Source: an uncultured Saprospiraceae bacterium (GTDB lineage: Bacteria > Bacteroidota > Bacteroidia > Chitinophagales > Saprospiraceae). From it: a stretch of 64,000 nucleotides of DNA. The stretch is from assembly GCA_937980645.1 (NCBI GenBank), contig CALJPQ010000002.1, positions 156,478 through 220,477 of the forward strand. The letters run 5' to 3'. Every line of letters starts with the position of its first letter. The first letter of the stretch is position 1. A program made the position numbers and the translations under genes. Positions 1 through 8,967 of the stretch are shown here, one piece after another. The notes under the pieces were generated by a model that was not told the origin of the DNA, did not search any database, and saw only the letters and a program-made list of their open reading frames with translations.

Positions 1-2
1 CC

Positions 3-143
3 GGCATCATCTATTTAGAGCCTGCCGGACGCGATCTGCACGCCATGCTGAACACTACGCATCGCCCGCTCAATACCTTGCGCGAAGAAGACCTCTGCCC
101 GGGCAAGGAGGCTTTGAATGCCATTAATGCGGAGAACCGGTGA
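3..143 (+). CDS. 3' end of an unidentified gene (partial)
   Basis: The reading frame is open from the window edge and ends in TGA at 141-143, giving the last 46 codons of a protein (GIIYLEPAGRDLHAML... ending NAENR). It runs on the plus strand and converges on ccmF, whose stop lies 12 bases away. I do not recognise the family from this tail. The absence of stops and the tight spacing to the next gene support real coding, but the fragment is too short for certainty. Confidence 0.45.
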   Translation, partial: GIIYLEPAGRDLHAMLNTTHRPLNTLREEDLCPGKEALNAINAENR

Positions 144-154
144 GGAGCCTCGCC

Positions 155-2968
155 TTAAGCCTCCAGCCTGCGCCGCTGCGTCCATCGGTTCCAGGCGCTC
201 AGGCCCAGCCCGAAGAGCATGAGCAGCGACCCCAGCCAGACGAGGTTGATGCCTGGGAAGACGATGGCTTCCAGCACGATATAGTCCGACCTCGGGGCAT
301 TTTCGGCAATTTCGAGCGGGATACGCCGGACTTGGTCGGAGGCTTTTGCCGCCAGGATGGTCATGGTGGCGGTGCTGGGGTCAATGTTTTCGAAGCGGAA
401 GTGGAGGCCCCATTTGGCTACCTCGTCTTTGAGATTGAGCGAGCGATTGTCGCGGATGAGGAAGACTGGAGCCGCTTCGGCGGTAGTGCCGTTGGGCGCG
501 GTGATGCGCAGTTCGGCCGCCACGGCAATGTCGCCACTTTCGGGTGCGTAATGCGGGTGCTCTACGTTCCGGTTGAGGCGGACCAGCTGGATGCGATAGC
601 CTTCAAAATCGGCTGTTTCACCCTCTTTAAGGCGGAGGGAGCGGTATTGCAAAGACTCATCGGCGTCCAAGAGCCGAGCCAGCGAGGCTTCGGTCAGGCG
701 CACGCGCATCTGTAGTGGCCCGATTTGGGCCGGCAGGGTAAAGGCGCCCTGTTTGGGCCGCAGGTAGAGCATGGGGGCTGCCGCATGGCCGACAGTATCG
801 CCCAGCGCGAAGGCACGCATTTTCAGCCCAAAGGCCAGGTCGCCTTTTTCGGGGCGGTAGTCGGGGTGCTGGGGGGCCTTGGTGTAGTCGTCCAGTACTA
901 AGTAGTGTTTTTTGGTGAAGATGGTGTCGCCGATGGCGGCTTCGTAGGCCTCGAAGCGGATGCTGTCTTCCTGTTGGCGGGCAAATTCGGGGTCGAGTTC
1001 CGCTTTTGGCAACGAAGACACGTGTGTGAAGATGTCGTAGGTGAGGTAATGTTTGGTCGAAGGGTTAGATGCCACCACCTGCGAGAACTGGCGGTCGTAC
1101 ATGACGTTGGGATGCAGCACGAACTCCTCACCGGTGAAATTGCCCTGGGCATCGCGCTTGCGGAAGCGCACGGCAAAGGTGCGCGTCTGGCGCTCGATGG
1201 TATCCTTTAAATACGTGGCTTCATAGTCGCGAATGGGCATGGGTGCATCTTTGAGCAGCAGCACGTTTTTGTTCAGTTCATCGCTGCCCATGCCTTCGAT
1301 GAGGCCTTCCATGGCGAAGCTGTTCGAGGATATCCAGCGCTTGTTCAGGCCCGTGCTCAGGATGCCCAGCAGCAGCACGCCAAAGCCCACGTGCGACAGC
1401 GCCGAGCCGGCCTGTTTGAGGTTTTTTCGGGCGAAAGAAATGAGATAATCGGCATTGGCCACTACAGCAAACATTGCGGCAAAGAGGAGAGCAAAATGCT
1501 GCCAAGCGAAGACGTCGAGCCAAAGGGCGTTAAGCGCCGTCAGTGCTGTTGCTCCTGCCAGCGCGATGAGCATGTGTTTTCCGAAGGTGCGTCGCCAGAG
1601 GGCTGCGTTGCGCTCCTGGTAGCGGAGCCATTGCGCCACGCCGGTGAGCAGCCCCACGAAGACGCCAATCCACAACTGGTAGCGGTTGTGGTGCGCCACA
1701 GGGTCTTTGAGCGCCGCGCCTACGTAGTCGGGTTTGAATAGCTGCACCAGCTTGTTCCACACCGGCAGCGACGTGGCGCCTGTGATGAGCACTGCCGAGA
1801 AGAGCAGCACCAGCACGCCGATGAACATCCAGAACTCGCGCGAGGCGATGGACTCCTCCTGCTGGGGCGCAGGGATGCTCTTGCTGCGCATGGCCATCAG
1901 CACAATAGATAAAACCGCGAATACGCCGATGAACGCGATGAGCTGCGCGCCTAAGCCCATCTCGGTGAATGCATGCGCGGAGGAGTCGCCCAGAATACCG
2001 CTGCGCGTCAGGTAGGTGGAATAGAGCACGAGCACGAAGGTCATTAAATAAAAGGCATAGGCGCTGCGAATGGAATAGCCCGTGTTGCGTGCGATGAGGT
2101 GGGCGTGAATGCCCGCCACGAGCGTAATCCAGGGCACGAGCGAGGTGTTTTCCACTGGATCCCAGGCCCAATAGCCACCAAACGAGAGCGCTACGTAAGC
2201 CCAGGCGCCGCCCATCAGGATGCCCAGACCCAGAATGGCTGCTGAAAACAACGCCCAGGGCAGGGCTGGCTTCAGCCATCCGCGGTGTTCGTCCATCCAA
2301 AGGCCTGCTACCGCATAAGCGAAAGGCACCAGCGTAGAGGCAAAGCCCAAAAACAGCGTGGGCGGGTGTATGGTCATCCAATAATTCTGAAGCAGGGGGT
2401 TCAGGCCATTGCCTGTTATCTGGCTCAGATAGTCGGCCCGTTCGAAAATAGGTGCGTCCATCGTGTGGCGCAGCAGATCAAAAGCGCTGGCGCCCAACCG
2501 ATACTCTCCGATGTAGAGGCCCAAAATCATGGAGCCGATAAATACCTCGACCAGCGATAATACAGCCAGCACAGGCGCCTCCCATCGCCCAGCGCGCAGC
2601 AACAGGATCAGCCCCAGTACGATATGCCAGAAGCTCCACAGCAAAAAACTGCCCTGCTGCTCTTTCCAAAAGGCCGAAAAGGTGTACTGAAACGGCAGGT
2701 CATCTGAGACGTTAGCCCAAGCGTACTGATATTCGTAGTATTTATTGACTAAAATCAAAAACAGGGACCCAATGACGCCCAGCGTCGCCAAACCATGAAC
2801 GACAAAGGCGCCGCGCCCCAGCAGCAGCCAGCCGGCCTCTTCCGACGAAGCGCGCCGGCGAACCGCCAGAAAATACGACACAGCCGCCAGAAGCGCCGCC
2901 ACAAACGACAGCACCGTGAGCAGATGACCTATCTGCCCCGGCAATAAATGCTCTCCGATATATTGCAT
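155..2968 (-). CDS. ccmF: Cytochrome c haem lyase CcmF/CcsA-type
   Basis: This polytopic inner-membrane protein (937 aa) delivers haem to apocytochrome c during c-type cytochrome maturation. The first ~540 residues hold many hydrophobic segments, the HPPTLF motif at about residue 201 and the tryptophan-rich haem-handling WWD motif (WAWDPVEN, about 267-274). A large soluble region and a final membrane segment with a basic tail (about 905-937) follow. It is longer than proteobacterial CcmF (about 650 aa), as is usual in Bacteroidota. It starts 9 bases after the ccmE stop, so the two are almost certainly one transcript from the box at 3393-3400. A client made in this window is the di-haem peroxidase at 18996. 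Confidence 0.93.
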   Translation of the reverse strand: MQYIGEHLLPGQIGHLLTVLSFVAALLAAVSYFLAVRRRASSEEAGWLLLGRGAFVVHGLATLGVIGSLFLILVNKYYEYQYAWANVSDDLPFQYTFSAFWKEQQGSFLLWSFWHIVLGLILLLRAGRWEAPVLAVLSLVEVFIGSMILGLYIGEYRLGASAFDLLRHTMDAPIFERADYLSQITGNGLNPLLQNYWMTIHPPTLFLGFASTLVPFAYAVAGLWMDEHRGWLKPALPWALFSAAILGLGILMGGAWAYVALSFGGYWAWDPVENTSLVPWITLVAGIHAHLIARNTGYSIRSAYAFYLMTFVLVLYSTYLTRSGILGDSSAHAFTEMGLGAQLIAFIGVFAVLSIVLMAMRSKSIPAPQQEESIASREFWMFIGVLVLLFSAVLITGATSLPVWNKLVQLFKPDYVGAALKDPVAHHNRYQLWIGVFVGLLTGVAQWLRYQERNAALWRRTFGKHMLIALAGATALTALNALWLDVFAWQHFALLFAAMFAVVANADYLISFARKNLKQAGSALSHVGFGVLLLGILSTGLNKRWISSNSFAMEGLIEGMGSDELNKNVLLLKDAPMPIRDYEATYLKDTIERQTRTFAVRFRKRDAQGNFTGEEFVLHPNVMYDRQFSQVVASNPSTKHYLTYDIFTHVSSLPKAELDPEFARQQEDSIRFEAYEAAIGDTIFTKKHYLVLDDYTKAPQHPDYRPEKGDLAFGLKMRAFALGDTVGHAAAPMLYLRPKQGAFTLPAQIGPLQMRVRLTEASLARLLDADESLQYRSLRLKEGETADFEGYRIQLVRLNRNVEHPHYAPESGDIAVAAELRITAPNGTTAEAAPVFLIRDNRSLNLKDEVAKWGLHFRFENIDPSTATMTILAAKASDQVRRIPLEIAENAPRSDYIVLEAIVFPGINLVWLGSLLMLFGLGLSAWNRWTQRRRLEA

Positions 2969-2977
2969 GATGGCCTT

Positions 2978-3373
2978 TTATTGCTTTTCCGAGCGCACGT
3001 ACACCTCTTCGTCCTTGTACTTCGACGGGCATTTGAGCAGCATATCCGATGCCTCAAAGACATCGCCGCGCATCTGGCCCGTTAGCACAATCTGCTCCGA
3101 GCGCTCAAAATCTTGTGGTTTGCCCGCGCGCAATATCACCTGGCGTACTTCGCCGGCGTCGTCGCGCAGGTAAAAGGACAGGTAATTTGGGTCTTTCACC
3201 GGGTCGTACTCTACGGGGCGGTCTTTGACCAGCTGGCCCACCATCTTGACGCGGTCGCCTTTTTCAGCGGCCTGAGCAAAGTTGGCGTAGGTGGTCATGT
3301 CCTGGCTGGCCGAAATGAGGACACCAATAGCAATGGCAATGACAGCTATGGCAATCAAATGCGAGCGTTTCAT
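2978..3373 (-). CDS. ccmE: Cytochrome c maturation haem chaperone CcmE
   Basis: This 131-aa membrane-anchored periplasmic haem chaperone carries haem to CcmF. It has an N-terminal hydrophobic anchor (about 5-22) and the OB-fold core typical of CcmE (RVKMVGQLV..., SFYLRDDAGEV). The classical haem-binding motif HxxxY is replaced by CPSKY (Cys115, Tyr119), the CxxxY variant known from some delta-proteobacterial and archaeal CcmE proteins, where Cys binds haem covalently. It lies directly upstream of ccmF with a 9-base gap. A -7 box TACCTTTG 20 bases before the ATG gives a short leader. Confidence 0.9.
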   Translation of the reverse strand: MKRSHLIAIAVIAIAIGVLISASQDMTTYANFAQAAEKGDRVKMVGQLVKDRPVEYDPVKDPNYLSFYLRDDAGEVRQVILRAGKPQDFERSEQIVLTGQMRGDVFEASDMLLKCPSKYKDEEVYVRSEKQ

Positions 3374-3392
3374 GTGTATTTGTTTTTACTGG

Positions 3393-3400
3393 CAAAGGTA
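3393..3400 (-). promoter_or_regulatory. Bacteroidota -7 box for ccmEF
   Basis: The minus strand reads TACCTTTG, matching the Bacteroidota -7 consensus TAnnTTTG, 20 bases upstream of the ccmE ATG. No convincing -33 TTTG was assigned. Confidence 0.6.
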
Positions 3401-3510
3401 GAACGGGCAATGGTAGCTGGGAATGATCTTCCTTTCAGACGCGGCTGACCCTGTGCTGCGTTGGGCTAAAAAACGCTTTTCGTCCGAAAACGTTCAGCCC
3501 CTACTCTGAC

Positions 3511-4062
3511 CTATTGGCCACACGGGGGGCAACGCAGTGCCGTTGCGGCGAAGAACACTTCTGGCGGGAATTCCACGGTTACCCGCGTAGCGCCTGCTTC
3601 CGCCCCAAGTTCTAAGGAAAAGCGAATGTAGTGCCGGTTGTCGTACTGCAAGCGATGCGGCTGCTCTGCCGATATCTGTAGGTATTCGGGCCTCGACAGG
3701 CAGCGCGGAAAGTGGGCGCCAGTGAAGACCTCCACGTCGCCGGTAGATAGGGGACGCAACAGGAGATTGGCCCGCCCAATGTCGTCGCCTATGGTCAGCC
3801 AGGTAACGCCCGGGCGCAGGTAGAAAAAACGCCTGTTTGGTCGTGAGGTGTCCGCACCGAAGACTTCCGTTTCCGAAAATTCGGCTAAGCACCAGTTGCG
3901 CCGAGTATCCGCTTCCTCCACGGCCCGCGCTGTGCTTATCCGAAAGGCTGGGCCCGCCGCAGTCGGCGGTGTTGAGGATGCTGCAGGTGCTTTCGTGTCG
4001 CCTGAAGAACATGAGGCCCAACACAAAACGGCTATCCAACCCCAGCCAACCCATTGGTACAT
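3511..4062 (-). CDS. Putative lipoprotein, unknown function
   Basis: A 183-aa protein with a hydrophobic N-terminus ending in WASC-SSG, which could be a divergent lipobox, followed by a Pro/Ala/Thr-rich linker and a compact C-terminal region ending in CPPCG. I recognise no family. An overlapping frame of similar length (3494-4054) also exists. I prefer this one because it has a signal-like start and a plausible soluble composition. It is divergent from the mutase gene and separated from ccmE by about 140 bases. Confidence 0.5.
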   Translation of the reverse strand: MYQWVGWGWIAVLCWASCSSGDTKAPAASSTPPTAAGPAFRISTARAVEEADTRRNWCLAEFSETEVFGADTSRPNRRFFYLRPGVTWLTIGDDIGRANLLLRPLSTGDVEVFTGAHFPRCLSRPEYLQISAEQPHRLQYDNRHYIRFSLELGAEAGATRVTVEFPPEVFFAATALRCPPCGQ

Positions 4063-4260
4063 AAATTCTTGATTATTTTTTGGTGAAAAAAAAGTGATTC
4101 AGGCATTCAATCGAAAACCGGTGCAAAGAACGCCATCTGGCAAATGAAAAAGGAGAAACGCAGAGAAAGGCATTCGGCATTCGCGAGTAAATGCCCTGCG
4201 AAAAAAGCACGCTGATTGGCGAGGAGCGCTCTGCATGAGGTACAGAAAGGGCATGGCCGC

Positions 4261-4268
4261 TATCTTTG
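4261..4268 (+). promoter_or_regulatory. -7 box for the mutase gene
   Basis: TATCTTTG matches TAnnTTTG and ends 17 bases before the chosen ATG at 4286. This favours that start over the in-frame ATG at 4235, which would lie upstream of the promoter. Confidence 0.6.
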
Positions 4269-4285
4269 CCCCACATCGCCGGATT

Positions 4286-5455
4286 ATGAGCTTACCTGCC
4301 GACTTTTTCGCCGACTTCCCGCCCGTCAGTAAGGCCGAGTGGTTAGAGCGCATCGCCAAAGACCTCAAAGGCAAAGCGCTCGACGACCTGTACTGGCACC
4401 TGAATGAGCATCTGCGCATAGACCCTTTTGCTCACCCCGACGACCAGCCCGAACCTCCGCTACCTCTAACAGATGCCCCTCAAGGGTGGGCTATCAACGA
4501 AGACATCGAAAACCCCGACCCTGCTGCAGCTAACCACCAAGCCCTAGAGGCCTTAGCCTTTGGTGCCGAAAGCCTGCATTTTCAGCCACATGAATTGGGC
4601 CAACTGCCTGCGCTGCTGGACAGGATCTACCTGGACTACATCCAACTGAACTTTAGCGGCCCAGCGGTAGAAGCTGGCCCGGCAGCCCTGCTCGAAGCGT
4701 TAGGACAACTCGCCGACGCACAGGGTGTGGCCCGCGAACGCCTCAGCGGTGCGCTGTACTACGACCCGCTGGCTGGCGTAACACCTACCGACTGGCGTTA
4801 TATCAGCGATCTAATCGCTTTCGCCCAAGAAACCTTTCCGGGCTATTGCACCCTCAGCATTCACGCCAACAGCGAATATCGAGACCCTGCTGGCGCTATT
4901 GATGAGCTGGCTCGCTTGCTTCATCGGGGCAACGACTACCTGCGTCTCGGCGCTGAACGCGGCATCGAGCCGGCCGTCTTAGCCTCCCAGCTGCAATTCA
5001 GCATAGCCGTAAGCAAAAGCTATTATGTCGAAATTGCTCGCCTGCGCGCCTTCCGCCTGCTTTGGCTTAACATCCTGAAAGCTTGGAACCTGCCGCTGGA
5101 ATATCCGGTGTTCGACGTGCGCTTTGCCCCAGAGGCCTACACCGACGAGCTGTACACCAATATGATCCGTGCCACCACGATGGCCATGTCGGCCGTATTG
5201 GGTGGCGCTAACCGCCTTACCGTGCTGCCCTACGACGCCGGGCGCGAGCACCTGGCCCAATATCCGCAATCCTTTAGCCGACGCATTGCCCGCAACGTGC
5301 AGCACCTGCTCAAATTGGAAAGCGGCCTCGCTGAACTGGCCGACCCAGCGGCCGGCAGCTATTTCTTGGAAAAACTCACCACGCAGCTCGCCGAACACGC
5401 CTGGCGGACATTCACTGCGCTCGAGAGCGCCGGCTATTCTCCCAAACACCACTAA
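4286..5455 (+). CDS. mutA: Methylmalonyl-CoA mutase small subunit, 3'-truncated
   Basis: The 389-aa product matches the TIM-barrel part of the non-catalytic methylmalonyl-CoA mutase small subunit, which pairs with MutB in interconverting succinyl-CoA and (R)-methylmalonyl-CoA. Family features include LPYDAG, the RIARNVQHLLK segment and ADPAAGSYFLEKLT near the end. Relatives continue after this point with a glycine-rich turn and at least 60 more residues (about 450-620 aa in total). Here the frame ends in ESAGYSPKHH and a stop. No mutB follows, although mutAB is the usual arrangement; instead the AT-rich restriction island begins about 280 bases on. I infer loss of the 3' end, so the product may be non-functional. 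The start at 4286 is chosen from the promoter position. Confidence 0.8.
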   Translation: MSLPADFFADFPPVSKAEWLERIAKDLKGKALDDLYWHLNEHLRIDPFAHPDDQPEPPLPLTDAPQGWAINEDIENPDPAAANHQALEALAFGAESLHFQPHELGQLPALLDRIYLDYIQLNFSGPAVEAGPAALLEALGQLADAQGVARERLSGALYYDPLAGVTPTDWRYISDLIAFAQETFPGYCTLSIHANSEYRDPAGAIDELARLLHRGNDYLRLGAERGIEPAVLASQLQFSIAVSKSYYVEIARLRAFRLLWLNILKAWNLPLEYPVFDVRFAPEAYTDELYTNMIRATTMAMSAVLGGANRLTVLPYDAGREHLAQYPQSFSRRIARNVQHLLKLESGLAELADPAAGSYFLEKLTTQLAEHAWRTFTALESAGYSPKHH

Positions 5456-5737
5456 AACCTTGTAGGCGTGTTTTCCCCTTTTCAACAATAGGCGGGCGAG
5501 CCGCCTCCAAAACGGGTATGGCACACAAACGGGCGATGACTCACCCGGCAAAACAAACGGTGCTTCCCTTATTTTGAAACTGTCTAACATCCGGCAGTCC
5601 AACGCCTCGGCAGCTGCTGTAAAAGATTGGATACTCCACATCAATTTTTGCTCTGCATAGTCGTCAGGCTCTGTGTGGTACTTTTTCTTGTGCAGCTTTG
5701 ACAATCTACCTTGCAAAAGGTGTTGTCATCTCGTCTG

Positions 5738-7348
5738 CTATATGGGGGGCAGTCCTAATTCCTTCAAAAACTGATTATGTGTTCTCCTCGCTTCGTTAAT
5801 TTTTTGCTCAATTTCAATGAGTTTTTTATTTACTTCTTCCAAGTCAACAGGTTCTTCGTCCACTGAGGTGCTTACATACCTTGAAATATTGAGGTTGAAT
5901 TCGTTCTTTTCTATTTCTTGCATCGAAACCCTGCGCGAATAGCGTTCTTCCTCTTTTCGATACTGATAGGTTTCCACAATTTTCTGAATGTGCTCGGGCA
6001 ACAGGGTGTTTTGTCGCTTGCCTTTTTCAAAGTGGTCAGCGGCATTGATGAACAATACATCGTCAAACTTTTTGCACTTCTTCAATACCAAAATACAAAC
6101 GGGGATTCCCGTAGAGAAAAACAGGTTGGCAGGCAATCCGATAATGGTATCAATGTTTCCGTCCTCTAACAATTTTTTTCTGATTTTTTCTTCTGCTCCG
6201 CCTCTGAATAAAACACCGTGAGGCAAAATGATGGCCATGGTTCCCTCTTTGCTCAGAAAATGAAAACCGTGCAGCAGAAAAGCAAAGTCGGCGGCTGACT
6301 TGGGGGCAAGTCCATAGTTTTTGAAACGGAAATCTTGCCCCATTGCTTCCGATGGTTCCCAACGGTAGCTAAAGGGCGGATTGGCTACCACAGCATCAAA
6401 TTCTAATTTTTTGGCGGGGTTCATTTCGTTTAAAATGTCCCAGTCGTTGAGCAGGGTATCGCCGTGGTGGATTTCAAATTCGGTGTCCTTAACACCATGC
6501 AGGAGCATGTTCATGCGGGCAAGGTTGTAGGTGGTGATGTTCTTTTCTTGTCCGTAGATTTTGCCGATGGTGCCTCCGGCTTCTTTCATTTTATTGCGGA
6601 CGTTGAGCAGGAGCGAACCCGAACCACAGGCAAAGTCCAAAACGCGTTCAATTTTTTTCTTCTTGCCGTTTTCGGGATTTTGGCTGTCTAAAATGACGAT
6701 TTCGGAAAGTATATCGGAAATGCGTTGCGGGGTGTAGAACTCTCCTGCTTTTTTGCCCGAGCCTGCGGCAAATTGCCCGATCAGGTACTCATACGCATCC
6801 CCCAAAATGTCCGCATCGGTTGAAAACTGATTGATGCCCTCGGCAATTTTCTTGATGATGGCGCAGAGTTTTTTGTTTCGCTCTTCGTAGTTTTTGCCCA
6901 GCTTTTCGGAATCCAAGTTGATTTCAGAAAATAAACCCTGAAAGGTGCTTTCAAAAGATTCGTTTTCGATGTATTTAAAACCTTCCTGTAAGGTGCGCAG
7001 CAAGTCGCTGTTTTGCACTCTTGCCATTTCGGCGATGCTGTGCCATAAATAATCGGGTTTTATTACGTAGTGAACTTTTCTACGCATCTGCTTTTCAAAT
7101 TCGGGCACATCGTTTGGGTTTTGTTCGTACCAAATGCCCAGCGGTGTTTTACCTCCGTTGCCGTTCAGAACAGGGTATTCTTTGCCTAATTCTTTTTGGG
7201 CGGCTTGTTCATAATTATCGCTCAGGTATCGCAAAAACAAAAACGACAGCATATAATCGCGGAAATCGTCCGCGTTCATTGCCCCCCTCAGTTCGTCTGC
7301 GATTTTCCAGAGCGTTTTGCCTAATTCTTGATGATTGTTGGTAGTCAT
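5738..7348 (-). CDS. hsdM: Type I restriction-modification system, methyltransferase subunit
   Basis: This 536-aa N6-adenine DNA methyltransferase subunit works with HsdS to modify the recognition site and with HsdR to form the restriction complex. It has an N-terminal helical HsdM domain (about 8-160), the SAM-binding motif FACGSG (239-244) and the catalytic NPPF (323-326), all intact. It is the last gene of the minus-strand hsdR-hsdS-hsdM order and starts 2 bases after the inverted repeat of the GxxExxY element. The DNA is AT-richer than flanking genes, consistent with horizontal acquisition. Confidence 0.95.
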   Translation of the reverse strand: MTTNNHQELGKTLWKIADELRGAMNADDFRDYMLSFLFLRYLSDNYEQAAQKELGKEYPVLNGNGGKTPLGIWYEQNPNDVPEFEKQMRRKVHYVIKPDYLWHSIAEMARVQNSDLLRTLQEGFKYIENESFESTFQGLFSEINLDSEKLGKNYEERNKKLCAIIKKIAEGINQFSTDADILGDAYEYLIGQFAAGSGKKAGEFYTPQRISDILSEIVILDSQNPENGKKKKIERVLDFACGSGSLLLNVRNKMKEAGGTIGKIYGQEKNITTYNLARMNMLLHGVKDTEFEIHHGDTLLNDWDILNEMNPAKKLEFDAVVANPPFSYRWEPSEAMGQDFRFKNYGLAPKSAADFAFLLHGFHFLSKEGTMAIILPHGVLFRGGAEEKIRKKLLEDGNIDTIIGLPANLFFSTGIPVCILVLKKCKKFDDVLFINAADHFEKGKRQNTLLPEHIQKIVETYQYRKEEERYSRRVSMQEIEKNEFNLNISRYVSTSVDEEPVDLEEVNKKLIEIEQKINEARRTHNQFLKELGLPPI

Positions 7349-7350
7349 AT

Positions 7351-7838
7351 TGTCTAAACTATGATTTATTTGATTTTTTGATGGACTATGATTTTTTGTT
7401 TGGTTTCATTACTCGTTTAAATTGTAAAGAGGTATTCCCGAAGTTTATTAAGAGTCCTATATCTAATCCATATGCTTCTAAATAATTGATGGCTTGTGCC
7501 AGATGTACATCTTCCAACTGTACAACGGCTTTCAATTCTACCATTACTATACCCTCTACAAAAAAATCCACTCGTCTTGTTCCTATCTCATCACCCTTAT
7601 AATAAATCTGCATTTCGTGTTCTCGTGAAAATGCTAATCCTTGTAAGCTCATTTCTTTTGCCAACGCCCGTTGATAAATTACTTCTTGAAATCCGTTTCC
7701 CAAAATGCGATGCACTTCCATAGCACAGCCAATGATTTTGCCTGTAAGCTCAGAAAGCGGATATTCATTTTTTATCATATTTTTAGTCATATTTTTAATC
7801 ATAGTATTCATTAAATCACATAAATCATAGTTTAGACA
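7351..7838. mobile_element. Inverted-repeat element carrying a GxxExxY gene (element 1)
   Basis: The left end (7351-7375) and the reverse complement of the right end (7814-7838) agree at 24 of 25 bases, both starting TGTCTAAACTATGATTTA. Weaker similarity, including another CTATGATT, continues inward for about 20 bases. Between them lies the complete GxxExxY gene. The element fills the junction between hsdS and hsdM exactly: its right end contains the hsdS stop codon and its left end lies 2 bases from the hsdM ATG. No transposase is present and no clear target duplication was seen, so mobility is inferred from structure and the second copy at 8968-9126. Confidence 0.6.
7386..7811 (-). CDS. GxxExxY family protein (PD-(D/E)XK-like)
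   Basis: The 141-aa product has the family signature GFQEVIY (about 40-46) followed by a PD-(D/E)XK-like core: RRVDFFV with the putative metal-binding Asp and VELKAV with E-x-K. The family is widespread, often beside restriction-modification genes, and its function is unestablished. The start codon lies just inside the right inverted repeat of element 1, so the repeated ATGAATACTATGATT sequence gives the first five codons, and N-terminal residues 1-15 (MNTMIKNMTK...) are low-complexity. A decayed copy of the 5' end exists at 9025-9099. Confidence 0.85.
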   Translation of the reverse strand: MNTMIKNMTKNMIKNEYPLSELTGKIIGCAMEVHRILGNGFQEVIYQRALAKEMSLQGLAFSREHEMQIYYKGDEIGTRRVDFFVEGIVMVELKAVVQLEDVHLAQAINYLEAYGLDIGLLINFGNTSLQFKRVMKPNKKS

Positions 7839-8965
7839 TTTTCCGGAAACAACCCTTGCAACAACCCTTTTTTATGTTGTTTTAATAATTCTATTTTTTC
7901 CGCCTGTGCCGCTATCAAATCATCTAAAGATGATAAACATGCCGCAATTTTTTGTTGCTCGGCTGGTTGAGGAACCCCAATATTTTGGCTTTTGTAATCC
8001 GAATAATAAATATGTGGAATACCTGACCCTTTTACATATGAAGAAAAGTCAATTGTGTTTAATAAATAATACGCCCATTCAAATAGGTATTTTTGTTCAT
8101 CTTTTGACTTTAGGGCGGATAAAGTTCCTAAAATTGATGTATTACCTTCGCATAAATTTAAACGACCTACACCTGACCCGTCTTTTACTATTGAAATATA
8201 TGGGTGATTATGTTGAAACGTATCAATATATCCAATAATGCTATCAGCTCCATAAACAGCATATCCATTTTGCTTTAAGTCAAGTTTATTTAATGCTAAT
8301 GTGGAGTTTTCTGCATACAGAATATTCTCTATTGTTTTCTCCTCCCACTCCCCACTATCCTCAAACTCCTTGAACCGAAATTTAGGTACGGTTTCGCCTG
8401 CTTGCGGGAAAAGGTTTTGCAGTAAGCCCTTTTTGTGCTGTTTGAGCAGTTCTAATTTTTCGCTCTCGGCTGTGATGACTTCATCTAAAGACAATAAACA
8501 GTCAGCGATTTTTTGTTGCTCGGGAAGGGTGGGCAAGGAGATTTTATGAATTTTAATATTACTTGTTATTTGCGGCTGACCCGAACCAGTAATTAGATAA
8601 GTAAGGTTTGCAAAACTTAATTGATAAAAGATGAACTTTTTATCAATAACATCATTATAGTTATCAATATTGACTACCATTGCATTACCCGTAATCCATG
8701 ATTTTCGCGATGTATAGTTTACTGTTCCACATGAACTTCCACGGCAAGCAATAGCAATCTGTTCTGTTTCATGATTATATTGGTCATAATAACCAATTAT
8801 ACCATTTGCACCATAAACTGGATAACCAGTATTCTTTAAATCTGTTTGAGAAATTGTCTTTGGTTGATATACATAGGCGATTTCCCCCAACGTTTTCACC
8901 TCCCACCCCTCAGTATTTTGGAATTCAGGGAATCGCAGTTTAGGTATTAATTTATTTTTGTTCAT
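7832..8965 (-). CDS. hsdS: Type I restriction-modification specificity subunit
   Basis: HsdS (377 aa from this start) gives the DNA sequence specificity of the complex. It has the expected two half-repeats: a target-recognition domain, then a conserved helical spacer (EQQKIADCLLSLDEVI ... LLKQHKKGLLQNLFP), then a second domain ending in nearly the same spacer (EQQKIAACLSSLDDLI ... LLKQHKKGLLQGLFP). I start at the ATG at 8965 (MNKNKLIPKLRFPEF). The upstream in-frame ATG at 9022 would only add a translation of the inverted repeat (KNHSPSKNQTNHSQDN). The stop codon TAA lies inside the right inverted repeat of element 1. Confidence 0.93.
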   Translation of the reverse strand: MNKNKLIPKLRFPEFQNTEGWEVKTLGEIAYVYQPKTISQTDLKNTGYPVYGANGIIGYYDQYNHETEQIAIACRGSSCGTVNYTSRKSWITGNAMVVNIDNYNDVIDKKFIFYQLSFANLTYLITGSGQPQITSNIKIHKISLPTLPEQQKIADCLLSLDEVITAESEKLELLKQHKKGLLQNLFPQAGETVPKFRFKEFEDSGEWEEKTIENILYAENSTLALNKLDLKQNGYAVYGADSIIGYIDTFQHNHPYISIVKDGSGVGRLNLCEGNTSILGTLSALKSKDEQKYLFEWAYYLLNTIDFSSYVKGSGIPHIYYSDYKSQNIGVPQPAEQQKIAACLSSLDDLIAAQAEKIELLKQHKKGLLQGLFPENV

Positions 8966-8967
8966 AT

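Noticed and set aside
5470..5716. Minus-strand frame of about 82 codons between mutA and hsdM (MQGRLSKLHKKKYH...)
   Set aside because: Protein-like in places, but no family recognised and it continues as an antisense frame into mutA. It could be a gene fragment, but I cannot support it.
7832..8965. Repeated halves of hsdS as a possible phase-variation device
   Set aside because: The repeated spacers are diverged at DNA level (longest identical run noted about 16 bases) and there is no second hsdS or recombinase nearby.
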